A DNA stretch of 8,679 nt, taken from SAR324 cluster bacterium. Its GTDB lineage: Bacteria > Bdellovibrionota > UBA2361 > JAAZON01. The translations under genes were made by a program, and so were the position numbers. The notes under the pieces were generated by a model. That model saw nothing but the letters and a program-made list of their open reading frames with translations, was not told the origin of the DNA and searched no databases. Below, piece by piece: positions 1 to 7,690 of this stretch. The stretch's first letter is position 1. The number at the start of each line of letters is the position of its first letter. Location of the stretch: the NCBI GenBank assembly GCA_012797725.1, contig JAAZON010000115.1, forward strand, positions 1 to 8,679, given 5' to 3'.

Positions 1-710
1 TCAACAAAATAGCTAACATCCCCGGGATGTTCCATTAAGAGCCTACCTGGAAGATTCAAATTAGAATCATTGCCTTCTATGACTTTCTTAATGATATCGG
101 CTTTCGCTTTTCCCTTTGCAATCACAATAACCCTCCTTGCTGCCATTATGAGCTTGGGCGTAATAGTTACCCTGAAATTTCCATCCCATGGCTGAGGAAC
201 AACCTCAAAAAGCGAAGAAGATTCTGAAAAAGTCTTTGAACCAGGAAATATGCTCGCAATATGGCCGTCACTACCTATTCCGAGCAGTATGATATCAAAG
301 ACCGGAACCCCGCTAGAATCCAATGAAAGATTAGCGCGGATCAATTCTGAATATTTCCTTGCTGCTTCTTCGGGTGATTTCATGGAGGTATCTACTTGAT
401 AAACTGACCACCCATTGGAGGGTATTCTTGCAAGCAAAGTTTCTTGAATCATCTTAAAATTGCTCTGAGCATCGCTTGCCGGAACCCATCTTTCGTCACT
501 CAAGAAAAGTTTTAGCTTTGGCCAATTTATTTCATTCACTCTTGGAGGATGCGAAAGAAGACGATATGTTTCTGCCGGTGTGCTTCCTCCTGCAAGGGCG
601 ATAGTGCAAAATTCCTGCTCGGTCTCGATGTCTTGAATCGAAGCTACCAATTCATCGGCTACTACGCCAGCAAACAAGCGGGATTCTATCACTTCAACGG
701 AAAATGGCAT
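1..710 (-). CDS. pgl: 6-phosphogluconolactonase (DevB/SOL type), 3' end cut by the window
   Basis: Hydrolyses 6-phosphogluconolactone to 6-phosphogluconate, the second step of the oxidative pentose phosphate pathway, in the cytosol. I translated 236 codons by hand from the ATG at 710. The family motifs are in order: ALAGGSTP at residues 38-45, FLSDERWVP at 69-77, GIGSDGHIASIFPG at 144-157 with the likely catalytic His150, and the late block TITPKLIMAARRVIVIAKG at 182-200. No stop codon is reached, but the sequence ends in GDVSYFV, which corresponds to the last strand of the family, so only a few residues are probably missing. The start is supported by AAAGG about 7 bases upstream; an in-frame TAG at 726-728 blocks any longer form. 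It lies 83 bp downstream of transaldolase, a same-pathway partner. The variant Ile in DGHIAS (usually DGHTAS) is minor. Identification is secure. Confidence 0.95.
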   Translation of the reverse strand, partial: MPFSVEVIESRLFAGVVADELVASIQDIETEQEFCTIALAGGSTPAETYRLLSHPPRVNEINWPKLKLFLSDERWVPASDAQSNFKMIQETLLARIPSNGWSVYQVDTSMKSPEEAARKYSELIRANLSLDSSGVPVFDIILLGIGSDGHIASIFPGSKTFSESSSLFEVVPQPWDGNFRVTITPKLIMAARRVIVIAKGKAKADIIKKVIEGNDSNLNLPGRLLMEHPGDVSYFV

Positions 711-725
711 AACATTACCTTTAAG

Positions 726-778
726 CTACTTTCGCTGACCTCTCGGCTGAGCGGCTATTAACAACCGACTACCTCCTC
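726..778 (-). promoter_or_regulatory. Orphan strong Shine-Dalgarno with a 12-codon mini-ORF ahead of pgl
   Basis: On the minus strand GAGGAGG (772-778) is the best Shine-Dalgarno match I found in the window. Seven bases later comes a TTG (762-764), opening a 12-codon frame (MLIAAQPRGQRK) that stops at TAG (726-728), 15 bases before the pgl ATG and in the same frame as pgl. It could be a leader peptide that brings ribosomes to pgl, a remnant of a longer pgl N-terminus lost to a stop codon, or chance. The sequence features are seen directly; function is inference. Confidence 0.25.
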
Positions 779-793
779 AAATGTATAGTGGAA

Positions 794-1924
794 TCAATAC
801 CTTTTCAAGCTTTCTTTTTTTCGGGCTATTGATTGAAGAAGTTCATCATAAGAATCCGCAAATAGCTTAACCCCATTCTCCTGCAACTGATCAAGAAGAT
901 TCGAGAAATTAATCCCCTTAGCCGAGAGAGAGGCGATGAGAGAGGATGCCGCGTCCAGATCTTCTGTAATCCGAGGTTTGATTGAAGCCTTCTCCAACAA
1001 CTTGTCCAGTGTCTGAGGTGGCAAAGTGTTAACCGTATCTTTACCAACTAGATTCTCCACATAAAGCAGAGGATTATATGCGGGATTCTTAACACCGGTG
1101 CTTGCCCATAGAGGCCTTTGAAGCTTTGCACCTTCTTTCTTTAAATCTAAGAATTGTGAAGTTCCAAAGATATCAAGGAAACTCGCATAGGCAATTTTTG
1201 AGTTTGCTATTCCCAGTTTTCCAAGATAGGGCTTTGAATCCCTGTCAAGCAACTTCCCTTGAACTTGCATGGATTTCCAGGTGTCTTCGAATAATGAGTC
1301 CACTCGAGATACAAAAAAACTTGCTACGGAACTAACAAACTTCAAAGTCTCTCCATTTCGTGACCTAGATCTAAGTGCTCGTAAATAGGCATGCGCAACC
1401 AACTCATATGTTTGCACAGAGAAAATTAGTGTAACATTGACATTGATTCCATTCGACAAAAGCGTTTCAATTGCTGGAAGCCCCTCCTCCGTTGCAGGAA
1501 CTTTTATCATTATATTTGAACGTCCCAACTTTCGCCAAAGTTTTTCTGCTGCCTTAACGGTACCCTCCGTGTCTCTTGCAAGGTGCGGTGAAACCTCAAT
1601 GCTTGCATACCCATCTTCTCCTGAACTTGCTTCAAACACAGGTCTCAGTAAATCAGCCGCGGCAGCAACATCTTTAATCATCAACTCTTCACAAATAGCT
1701 TCCGTTGAGAGCCCTTTTGTCGCCAATTCCAAAATTTCAGTGTCATAATGATTCGTATCGGCAATTGCTTTTTTAAAAATAGTTGGATTACTGGTAAGTC
1801 CACTAACTCCTAGCTGGATATAAGAACTCAATTTCCCAGATACCAGGACATCTCTTGAGAGGTTGTCGTACCAAATGGATTGTCCAATCTTATTTAACGC
1901 TGATATGTAGGAATTCTTCTCCAT
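794..1924 (-). CDS. tal: Transaldolase, long (about 370-residue) subfamily
   Basis: Moves a dihydroxyacetone unit between sedoheptulose-7-phosphate and glyceraldehyde-3-phosphate in the non-oxidative pentose phosphate pathway, through a Schiff base on a lysine. The 376-residue protein is a single TIM-barrel enzyme. Motifs: SGLTSNPTIF at 41-50, SIEVSPHLARDT at 108-119, NIMIKVPAT at 137-145 carrying the Schiff-base Lys141, NVTLIFS at 163-169, RPLWASTGVKNP at 270-281 and TLPPQTL at 300-306. The length and the ASTGVKNP/TLPPQTL blocks match the long subfamily known from actinobacteria and many other bacteria, rather than the roughly 315-residue E. coli TalB type. The ATG at 1924 has GGGAG nine bases upstream, lying in the 17-bp gap after the glycosyltransferase gene, which suggests co-transcription with it. 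Pgl follows 83 bp downstream, so the two pathway enzymes are linked. The C-terminus is intact, ending at TGA 794-796. Confidence 0.96.
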   Translation of the reverse strand: MEKNSYISALNKIGQSIWYDNLSRDVLVSGKLSSYIQLGVSGLTSNPTIFKKAIADTNHYDTEILELATKGLSTEAICEELMIKDVAAAADLLRPVFEASSGEDGYASIEVSPHLARDTEGTVKAAEKLWRKLGRSNIMIKVPATEEGLPAIETLLSNGINVNVTLIFSVQTYELVAHAYLRALRSRSRNGETLKFVSSVASFFVSRVDSLFEDTWKSMQVQGKLLDRDSKPYLGKLGIANSKIAYASFLDIFGTSQFLDLKKEGAKLQRPLWASTGVKNPAYNPLLYVENLVGKDTVNTLPPQTLDKLLEKASIKPRITEDLDAASSLIASLSAKGINFSNLLDQLQENGVKLFADSYDELLQSIARKKESLKRY

Positions 1925-1941
1925 AGAGCCAAGCTCCCAAA

Positions 1942-2730
1942 CTATGATTTTCGGATTTGAGGTACGTCTAAGGGCCCGGGAAAACTAAGCACATTACGTC
2001 TTCGGTTCCTGTAAAATTGCCAAGAAGCAAGAAGACAGTGCATCGCATATGGAATACCATTTACATGACAGATTTCATCTCCATAGTAAGTTGGAATGGG
2101 CAGCTCAACGATGCGCATATTGCGCTCAGCCATTGATAGAATGATTTGAGTGTCAAAGTGCCAGGAGTTACTGAAAGATTCAAAAGGGATCTTCTTAAGA
2201 GCGTCAACCAAGTAGAGACGGTATCCTGAATGATATTCACTCAAGTTTAGACCCGACATTCTATTCTGTAGTGTTGTTAAAATCCGATTTCCTAGATATT
2301 TATACAACGGCATTCCGCCTTGCAGCGCTTTCCCCTTTTCTGCCATGCGAGATCCAAAGACCATATCAGCTTCGTTTTTGATAAGTGGCTCCAAAAGCTT
2401 CGGCAACACTTCTGGGGCATATTGACCATCTCCATGTAACAAAGCAACAATATCCAGCCCCTTCTCTATTGCGTATCTGTAGCCCACCTTTTGATTGCCA
2501 CCATATCCTTGATTTTGTTCATTCCTATGGACGGAAAGCCGATCCAACTTCTGCTCGTATTTATAACCAAGCGCAGCGTAGTAGGTATTGTCCTTGCTAC
2601 AATCATCTACCACAAATATTTCTTCCACATTCTGAAAAATATCTTTTGGAATACGATTTAGAGTTTGAACAAGATGATTAACAGCATTATAAGCAATGAC
2701 AAAAACGCCGATCTTTGGATGGGAAGACAT
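1942..2730 (-). CDS. Family 2 glycosyltransferase, dolichol/polyprenyl-phosphate sugar synthase-like
   Basis: A 262-residue GT-A fold glycosyltransferase of family GT2. The N-terminal strand IGVFVIAYN (7-15) and VVDDCSKDNT (40-49) form the nucleotide-sugar binding half. HGDGQYAPE at 99-107 sits where the DxD metal motif lies; here the first acid is His99, leaving Asp101. GSRM at 126-129, EYHSGYRLY at 165-173 and NSWHFDTQI at 188-196 follow the pattern of the DPM1-like branch. Sugar and acceptor cannot be read from sequence; a polyprenyl-phosphate acceptor is the common case for this branch. There is no transmembrane segment, only a basic tail (RNRRR at 241-245), so a soluble or membrane-peripheral enzyme is likely. 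The ATG at 2730 has only a weak Shine-Dalgarno (GGAT 11 bases upstream), so translation may depend on coupling to rimO, 38 bp upstream. Neither neighbour indicates the glycan made. Confidence 0.9.
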   Translation of the reverse strand: MSSHPKIGVFVIAYNAVNHLVQTLNRIPKDIFQNVEEIFVVDDCSKDNTYYAALGYKYEQKLDRLSVHRNEQNQGYGGNQKVGYRYAIEKGLDIVALLHGDGQYAPEVLPKLLEPLIKNEADMVFGSRMAEKGKALQGGMPLYKYLGNRILTTLQNRMSGLNLSEYHSGYRLYLVDALKKIPFESFSNSWHFDTQIILSMAERNMRIVELPIPTYYGDEICHVNGIPYAMHCLLASWQFYRNRRRNVLSFPGPLDVPQIRKS

Positions 2731-2768
2731 GTTATTCTAAATCCAGGCTGTTATAAAACTAAAATATC

Positions 2769-4226
2769 TCAGATTATTTCATTTGTTTCAAGCAAGCACC
2801 CAACTAAATCATAGCCCAAAACACCGCTAATCTGAACATTCCTAAAAGATCCAGGTTTGGGCACTTGGAGTGATTGGCCCAGATCATTAATCAACACTTT
2901 TCCATCAACTTCCGGTGCCTGAAATCTGCTCCGAGCAGAAAGGAGCAATTCAGTCTCCTGGTGATAGCCTTCCACCAGAACCTCAATGGTCTTTCCCACA
3001 TATGTTGCCAGACGTTTAGCCAACACATCTTGCTGGGCCTTCATGATAAACTCAACCCGTCTTCCCTTCTCATAGGACGGAAGTTGATCTTTCAAGTTGA
3101 AAGGCGCACTGCCTTCCTCTCGTGAATAGGGAAAGACTCCCAAGCTGGAGAAATGCCCCTCTCTCACAAAAGTTTCTAGCTCAATTAGGTCACGTTCTCT
3201 TTCACCTGGATATCCCACAATAAAAGTGCTGCGAAGAGCAATATTAGGTGATGTTTTTTCTATTAATTCAACAATTCTCCTAGGTGCAAAGCGCGCCACT
3301 GGCCTATTCATTGACTTCAGTATTCGCTCATTCACATGTTGTAAGGGAAGATCTATATAATTGCAAATCGAGGCTAAGCTCTCAATTTCCAATAATAGTT
3401 CTTTATTGATACCCGATGGATACAAATATAAAAGCCGAATCCAAGGGATTATTTTCAAAGCGTCTAGCTCTCGAAGCAAATTTAATAGCCCATTCTTTTC
3501 TCCTCTGTCTTTGGCAAAGGAAGTAAGATCCTGAGCGATCAGATTGACTTCTTTTATTCCATTTGCTGCCAGCTGTCTAAGCTCTTTTTTTATCGAACTA
3601 ACAGTACGACTTCGCATTTTGCCTCTTATTTTTGGAATCATGCAAAATGCACAATGCCTATTGCAACCTTCGGATATCTTAACATACGCATAACCAAACT
3701 CTGACTCAAATACTCTGGGTGTCGCATCATCATACAAAAAATAGGGTCTCGCTGCTGTTTGGAGCAACCCGAAGAAGGAACCAGTGGCTGCATCGGCTAC
3801 AGAAATTATTTGTCTGGTATCAATAAAGGCATCTACTTCTGGCAGGGCTTTCTCAATTCCCTTTTTATATCTCTCCACAAGACATCCGGCTACAATAAGC
3901 TTTCGAAGCCGTCCTTGCTTCTTATATGACGCGACCTCAAGGATACAATCGATACTTTCTTTGACCGCACTTTGAAGAAATCCACATGTATTCACAACAA
4001 CAACATCTGCTTCACTGAGATTATTTACAATGCTAAAGCCATTCGCTTGCAGCACTCCAAGCATGACCTCTGAGTCTACCTGGTTCTTTGCACAACCAAG
4101 CGTCACAAGCGCCGCGTTACCTTGAAAATACTTTTTTCGAATATCTCGCGTATCGGAAACAGACTTTTGGATGCCCCTCGCTTTTGTTTGGAACTTAGAA
4201 TTCTCGATAATTCGAAAACGGCTCAT
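2769..4226 (-). CDS. rimO: Ribosomal protein S12 methylthiotransferase RimO
   Basis: Radical SAM enzyme that adds a methylthio group to the conserved aspartate of ribosomal protein S12, using two 4Fe-4S clusters. Order of parts in 485 residues: an unusual N-terminal extension (1-36), the UPF0004 domain (about 38-150) with TLGCAKNQVDSE at 42-53, NTCGF at 79-83 and AGCL at 113-116 giving cluster ligands Cys45, Cys81 and Cys115; the radical SAM domain with SEGCNRHCAFCMIPKIRG at 185-202 (Cys188, Cys192, Cys195); and a C-terminal TRAM domain (about 412-480) with SRFQAPEVDG at 433-442. VDSE and the APEVDG block favour RimO over the tRNA enzyme MiaB. E. coli RimO has about 441 residues, so this one is longer, mainly at the N-terminus. 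The ATG at 4226 lies 12 bp after the lolA stop, with GAGAG nine bases upstream. A different start is possible, but no good internal candidate was seen before residue 42. Confidence 0.95.
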   Translation of the reverse strand: MSRFRIIENSKFQTKARGIQKSVSDTRDIRKKYFQGNAALVTLGCAKNQVDSEVMLGVLQANGFSIVNNLSEADVVVVNTCGFLQSAVKESIDCILEVASYKKQGRLRKLIVAGCLVERYKKGIEKALPEVDAFIDTRQIISVADAATGSFFGLLQTAARPYFLYDDATPRVFESEFGYAYVKISEGCNRHCAFCMIPKIRGKMRSRTVSSIKKELRQLAANGIKEVNLIAQDLTSFAKDRGEKNGLLNLLRELDALKIIPWIRLLYLYPSGINKELLLEIESLASICNYIDLPLQHVNERILKSMNRPVARFAPRRIVELIEKTSPNIALRSTFIVGYPGERERDLIELETFVREGHFSSLGVFPYSREEGSAPFNLKDQLPSYEKGRRVEFIMKAQQDVLAKRLATYVGKTIEVLVEGYHQETELLLSARSRFQAPEVDGKVLINDLGQSLQVPKPGSFRNVQISGVLGYDLVGCLLETNEII

Positions 4227-4238
4227 GCTTTGATGCTC

Positions 4239-4940
4239 TCATCTCCCGTTTTTCTTGCGCCTGTCCTGAATATCCACACCCTCTGGAAATTTAAGCTCAA
4301 ACAAATTGTCTTCGAAACTCTGCTTGACGTTAACATCACTAAATAAAAGCGAAGTCGTGTTTCCTCCGGCATCCTTTATCGAGGCCCCAGCTGGGAAATA
4401 CGAGGCTTCACGAACCAATAATTTAAAAGCAGCAAGCTGACTGGAAACCTCAGCTGATGGTTTAAGTTCAATTACATTTCCATCGGGAGTCCTACATCCA
4501 GACTGCACCTCGAAATCTTTCTTTAAGTCTCCAAGCCCCATTAAAAAAGAAACTGGTAAATCTGAGACAAAGATCTTGTCAAAAGAATCTATCAGAACTT
4601 GATTCTCTTCCTCTTGATAAAGCCAGATTGTCCCTTCATTTAAAAGGAAGGTCTGTTTTTTGGGAGCTTCATAAAGCCACTTCATCTTGGATGGTTTTGA
4701 AAAATAAAAACGTCCCACAGCAACTTCCGACATCTCAAGAGCGGCATTGAAACTGTCTTGTGAAAACGTGCCCTCAACCCCCTTGGTCTTGGAATATTCA
4801 TCCTGAACAAGGGATATTATTGCTTTAGCTTCTTTTAATGGAAGTTCCTCACGATTTAAGCAATCAAAGACTCTGGATTGCCCATTACAAATGCCTGGTA
4901 TGAAAAAAAAGAAGAGAAGTAAAAAGATTTTTTTTGTCAT
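4239..4940 (-). CDS. lolA: Outer-membrane lipoprotein carrier protein LolA
   Basis: Periplasmic chaperone that takes lipoproteins released by LolCDE at the inner membrane and carries them to the outer membrane. I start it at the ATG at 4940 (233 residues) because this gives a clean signal peptide: MTKK, then a hydrophobic run (5-17), with likely signal peptidase I cleavage near Gly20-Gln21. The open frame continues upstream to a TTG at 5039, which would bury the signal sequence behind 33 residues. LolA hallmarks: GTFSQ at 57-61, GRFYFSKPSKMKWLYEAP at 76-93, the GTIWLY strand at 103-108 and NQVLI at 113-117, ending in FPEGVDIQD at 218-226. No LolB is seen in the window. It follows ftsK, a common proteobacterial order, and its stop lies 12 bp before rimO. 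The Shine-Dalgarno at the chosen start is weak (AGAG directly adjacent), so the start is less certain than the identity. Confidence 0.92.
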   Translation of the reverse strand: MTKKIFLLLFFFFIPGICNGQSRVFDCLNREELPLKEAKAIISLVQDEYSKTKGVEGTFSQDSFNAALEMSEVAVGRFYFSKPSKMKWLYEAPKKQTFLLNEGTIWLYQEEENQVLIDSFDKIFVSDLPVSFLMGLGDLKKDFEVQSGCRTPDGNVIELKPSAEVSSQLAAFKLLVREASYFPAGASIKDAGGNTTSLLFSDVNVKQSFEDNLFELKFPEGVDIQDRRKKNGR

Positions 4941-5070
4941 CTCTGATTGCTTTGAGATAAATATTAATAATTGGTTTGAAGTCGGGATCATGTTATTAAA
5001 ATCTAATTTAGACATTGAAGCTCTTTTAGAATCTAACAATCACTAAAGAGCAAAAATTCCAACTATTAGT
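4941..5070 (-). other. AT-rich gap between ftsK and lolA, with start ambiguity for lolA
   Basis: These 130 bases are the longest gap within the minus-strand cluster. They are open in the lolA frame back to a TTG at 5037-5039, with in-frame ATGs at 5013-5015 (GAG five bases upstream) and 4989-4991. The stretch is strongly AT-rich and could hold a secondary promoter for lolA and the genes after it, but I found no -35/-10 pair with good spacing and no terminator hairpin. Confidence 0.4.
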
Positions 5071-7647
5071 CTAGCTTATCTTATTTCGATTGGGAACAAG
5101 TACATCCCGAGGCTTTATTCCATCCATTGGCCCGATTATGCCCTCTCGCTCCATCATTTCTATAATTCGAGCGGCCCGATTATATCCTATTCTGAAAGCT
5201 CTCTGAATCATTGAGGTTGAAGCTTGTCCTTTCTCAACGACAAGTTCAACGGCCTTGTCATAAAAAGCATCGTAATCGCTTTCACTACTCTCCCCCTTTC
5301 CTCCCTCAGTATCAGATAGGGCCTTTTCACAGATTTCCATTATTCTCTCATCATAACTTGGTGGGCCATTTCTTTTGATTTCTTCAATGACTTTTTTTAC
5401 CTCCGTGTCGGAGACAAAAGCTCCATGCACACGCTTCAGGGAGACTCCTCCTGGTAGCATAAATAGCATATCTCCTTTTCCAAGAAGTTTTTCAGCCCCC
5501 ATACAGTCAAGAATAGTCCTTGAGTCGATTCTACTTGCTACTCGAAAAGATAGACGTGCAGGGAAATTCGCCTTAATGAGTCCCGTGATAACATCTACTG
5601 ATGGACGTTGAGTCGCAACAATCAAATGCAAACCTGCCGCGCGAGCCTTTTGCGCAAGTCTTGTAATCAGCTCTTCGATTTCCCGTCCAACTGTGAGCAT
5701 TAAATCGGCAAGTTCATCAATCACTATCACAATCTTCGGAAGAGGCTGTAACGTCTCACTCAGATTATTAAGTTCGATTTGTTGACGTTCTGAAATTGAA
5801 TCAACAGTCCCTTCTTGGACAATCTCATCCTCTGCCAATCTTATTATGTCCTCCGAAAGCACTCGACGCTCAGATTCAGATTCTCCTTTGACCAAACGGT
5901 TATATCCATCAATGCTACGCACACCAAATCTTTGCATAAGTCTATAGCGTCTCTCCATCTCGCGCGCTGCCCAATCGAGAACCGCCTTAGCTTGCTTTGG
6001 GACGGTCACGACAGGTACTCTCAAATGAGGAATGCCATCATAAACACTAAGTTCAAGAACCTTAGGATCAATCAAGATAAGCCCTAACTCCTGCGGTGTC
6101 GCTCTGTACAAGAAACTCAAGAGGATACTGTTTATCAGCACCGATTTACCAGTTCCAGTGGCTCCTGCCATGAGAAGATGTGGCATTGTAGCAATGTCAG
6201 CAACTACTGGATCGCCGTAGGTATCTTTCCCAATCGGAACAGTTAAAATGGATTCTGCTTCGACAAAGGCCTCGCTATCGATAAGATCGCCCAACCTGAC
6301 AATGTCTCTATGCTTATTGGGAACTTCTATACCCACCGTGCCTTTTCTAGGGATAGGTGCCACTATGCGTACCGAGCTTGCTTTAAGACTCATCGCCAGG
6401 TCGTCCTGTAATGAGGCTATCTTCCCAACCTTAACACCGGCTGCTGGTTCAAACTCAAAAAGAGTAACCACTGGTCCAGGATGCACTTCTGTTACGCGGC
6501 CCATCACATTGAAATCTGACAGTTTGTTCTCTATCTGCCTTGAAATTGCAAGTAGCTCATTGTCATCTTCCGACGATTCCGATGGCCCACTTTTTGTGAG
6601 CAGCCCAACATCGGGAAACATATAATCCGCAGCTTGAAAGGCAGGAGCTATCAACCTGGGAGCTTGTGCCTTTTCTTTCTTGAAATCTCGCCTCGACACT
6701 ACAACATGAGAATAAGATTCTTCTTCATTATCCTCCTCCTCGTCATCATCCCATTCATCTTCCTCGTCGTACTCCTCCACCCAAGCATCTTCTTCATCAT
6801 CATCCTCTTCGTCAGCATCTAGGTCTTGTGCTTTCGCTTTCTTCTTGTTTTTCGGAGATGAAAGTAAATCATCTAAAAAACTCTTTTCCCAAACCGGCTC
6901 GATATCACTCGAATGAGATCCAGGCTCTTTTCGATCCATAACGTATTCATGAGCTTTCTTTATCAGGCGCCCCGAAACCTGACCGCCTGTGTATAGAACC
7001 TTCCCTGAGCGGAGTGATCCCTTAAAAATTAAGCTCATTAAATGACCGATAAGTTCGGGGACGCTGTAAGATGAAACGATGGCAAAACAAAAAAGGAACA
7101 ACGAAGCTGCCACAATGCCGGCTCCAACCTGCCCAAGTTTCTCTATAGGAAGACGCATAAAATAGGATCCTATGAGTCCTCCCCAACTTTCACCCCCTGC
7201 AAGAAAAGCAAGACAGCAAGTTGTTACAAAAAATCCTATGAGCGCTGAAACATATCCCAAAATTGTAACATGAGCCCTTGAGCCTTCACTATCGTTAGTC
7301 AAAAACCAGAAGCGAAGAGCATAACCACAACTCCACAAAACCACCGCGAGTGAGCAATAGCCCATAAACTGGGACAAATACCAAGCAACATACTCACCCA
7401 CCCGTCCTATTGCTCCAACCGGCCGTTCTTCGCCAGTGATAAGTCTGGCCAACTTGAATTGATAAAGGAGACAGGCTAATAACAAATAGAGCGCAAGGCC
7501 AGTATAAAATAGAGCCCAAGCATCATGCGTCCATCTTCGCTCGCTTTTCACCTCATCTGCTGCGCGTTTCCGCAGTGATTTTTGATGCACTGATTTTCTT
7601 AGTTGCTTTTTAAACCTTGGCGCTGGAACTGAGGCTGTATTAGACAT
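5071..7647 (-). CDS. ftsK: DNA translocase FtsK/SpoIIIE
   Basis: Septum-anchored hexameric ATPase that pumps chromosomal DNA during division and activates dimer resolution. The 858 residues show all expected parts: a basic N-terminus (11-38), four membrane segments (about 42-64, 89-116, 127-150 and 174-198), a linker with a very acidic tract (275-310), and the alpha/beta motor. Walker A is GATGTGKS at 495-502, Walker B IVIDELADLM at 641-650 (Asp644, Glu645), with TQRPSVDVITGLIKANFPAR at 679-698 and GAEKLLGKGDMLF at 717-729. A C-terminal winged-helix gamma domain (about 795-845) includes FRIGYNRAARIIE at 818-830, the part that reads polar DNA sequences. Between GYNRLV (581-586) and the Walker B strand there is a charged insertion of about 50 residues (588-636), longer than in SpoIIIE. 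The ATG at 7647 has AAGG ten bases upstream. It lies 43 bp after the lipoprotein gene and 130 bp before lolA. Confidence 0.97.
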   Translation of the reverse strand: MSNTASVPAPRFKKQLRKSVHQKSLRKRAADEVKSERRWTHDAWALFYTGLALYLLLACLLYQFKLARLITGEERPVGAIGRVGEYVAWYLSQFMGYCSLAVVLWSCGYALRFWFLTNDSEGSRAHVTILGYVSALIGFFVTTCCLAFLAGGESWGGLIGSYFMRLPIEKLGQVGAGIVAASLFLFCFAIVSSYSVPELIGHLMSLIFKGSLRSGKVLYTGGQVSGRLIKKAHEYVMDRKEPGSHSSDIEPVWEKSFLDDLLSSPKNKKKAKAQDLDADEEDDDEEDAWVEEYDEEDEWDDDEEEDNEEESYSHVVVSRRDFKKEKAQAPRLIAPAFQAADYMFPDVGLLTKSGPSESSEDDNELLAISRQIENKLSDFNVMGRVTEVHPGPVVTLFEFEPAAGVKVGKIASLQDDLAMSLKASSVRIVAPIPRKGTVGIEVPNKHRDIVRLGDLIDSEAFVEAESILTVPIGKDTYGDPVVADIATMPHLLMAGATGTGKSVLINSILLSFLYRATPQELGLILIDPKVLELSVYDGIPHLRVPVVTVPKQAKAVLDWAAREMERRYRLMQRFGVRSIDGYNRLVKGESESERRVLSEDIIRLAEDEIVQEGTVDSISERQQIELNNLSETLQPLPKIVIVIDELADLMLTVGREIEELITRLAQKARAAGLHLIVATQRPSVDVITGLIKANFPARLSFRVASRIDSRTILDCMGAEKLLGKGDMLFMLPGGVSLKRVHGAFVSDTEVKKVIEEIKRNGPPSYDERIMEICEKALSDTEGGKGESSESDYDAFYDKAVELVVEKGQASTSMIQRAFRIGYNRAARIIEMMEREGIIGPMDGIKPRDVLVPNRNKIS
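6718..6825 (-). repeat. Low-complexity GAA/GAT-rich tract encoding the FtsK acidic linker
   Basis: On the minus strand this stretch is almost all GAN codons and encodes FtsK residues 275-310, of which 28 of 36 are Asp or Glu, broken by Trp289, Tyr293 and Trp299. Seen from the plus strand it is a pyrimidine-rich run of TCC/TCA/TCG triplets. Such triplet-biased tracts can change length by replication slippage; here the unit is imperfect. It lies between the membrane domain and the motor, where FtsK linkers vary freely. Confidence 0.8.
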
Positions 7648-7690
7648 AACACTTGCGCCTTAAAAACTCTCATTAAAACAAAAATGAAGC

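Noticed and set aside
733..757. Possible terminator hairpin (CGCT/AGCG) between tal and pgl
   Set aside because: Only four or five pairs with a mismatch and no T-run on the minus strand.
549..761. Plus-strand open frame of 70 codons
   Set aside because: It lies opposite the pgl gene, whose motifs are unmistakable on the minus strand, and its protein shows no motif and no good ribosome binding site.
4941..5039. N-terminal extension of lolA from the TTG at 5039
   Set aside because: It would place 33 residues before a clear signal peptide, which starts neatly at the ATG at 4940.
6248..6625. Plus-strand open frame of 125 codons inside ftsK
   Set aside because: It is an antisense shadow of the conserved FtsK motor; its Ser/Thr/Leu-rich protein has no family features.
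6634..6822. Plus-strand frame coding a very hydrophobic peptide, resembling a small membrane protein
   Set aside because: The Ile/Phe/Leu run is simply the antisense reading of the GAN-rich codons of the FtsK acidic tract.
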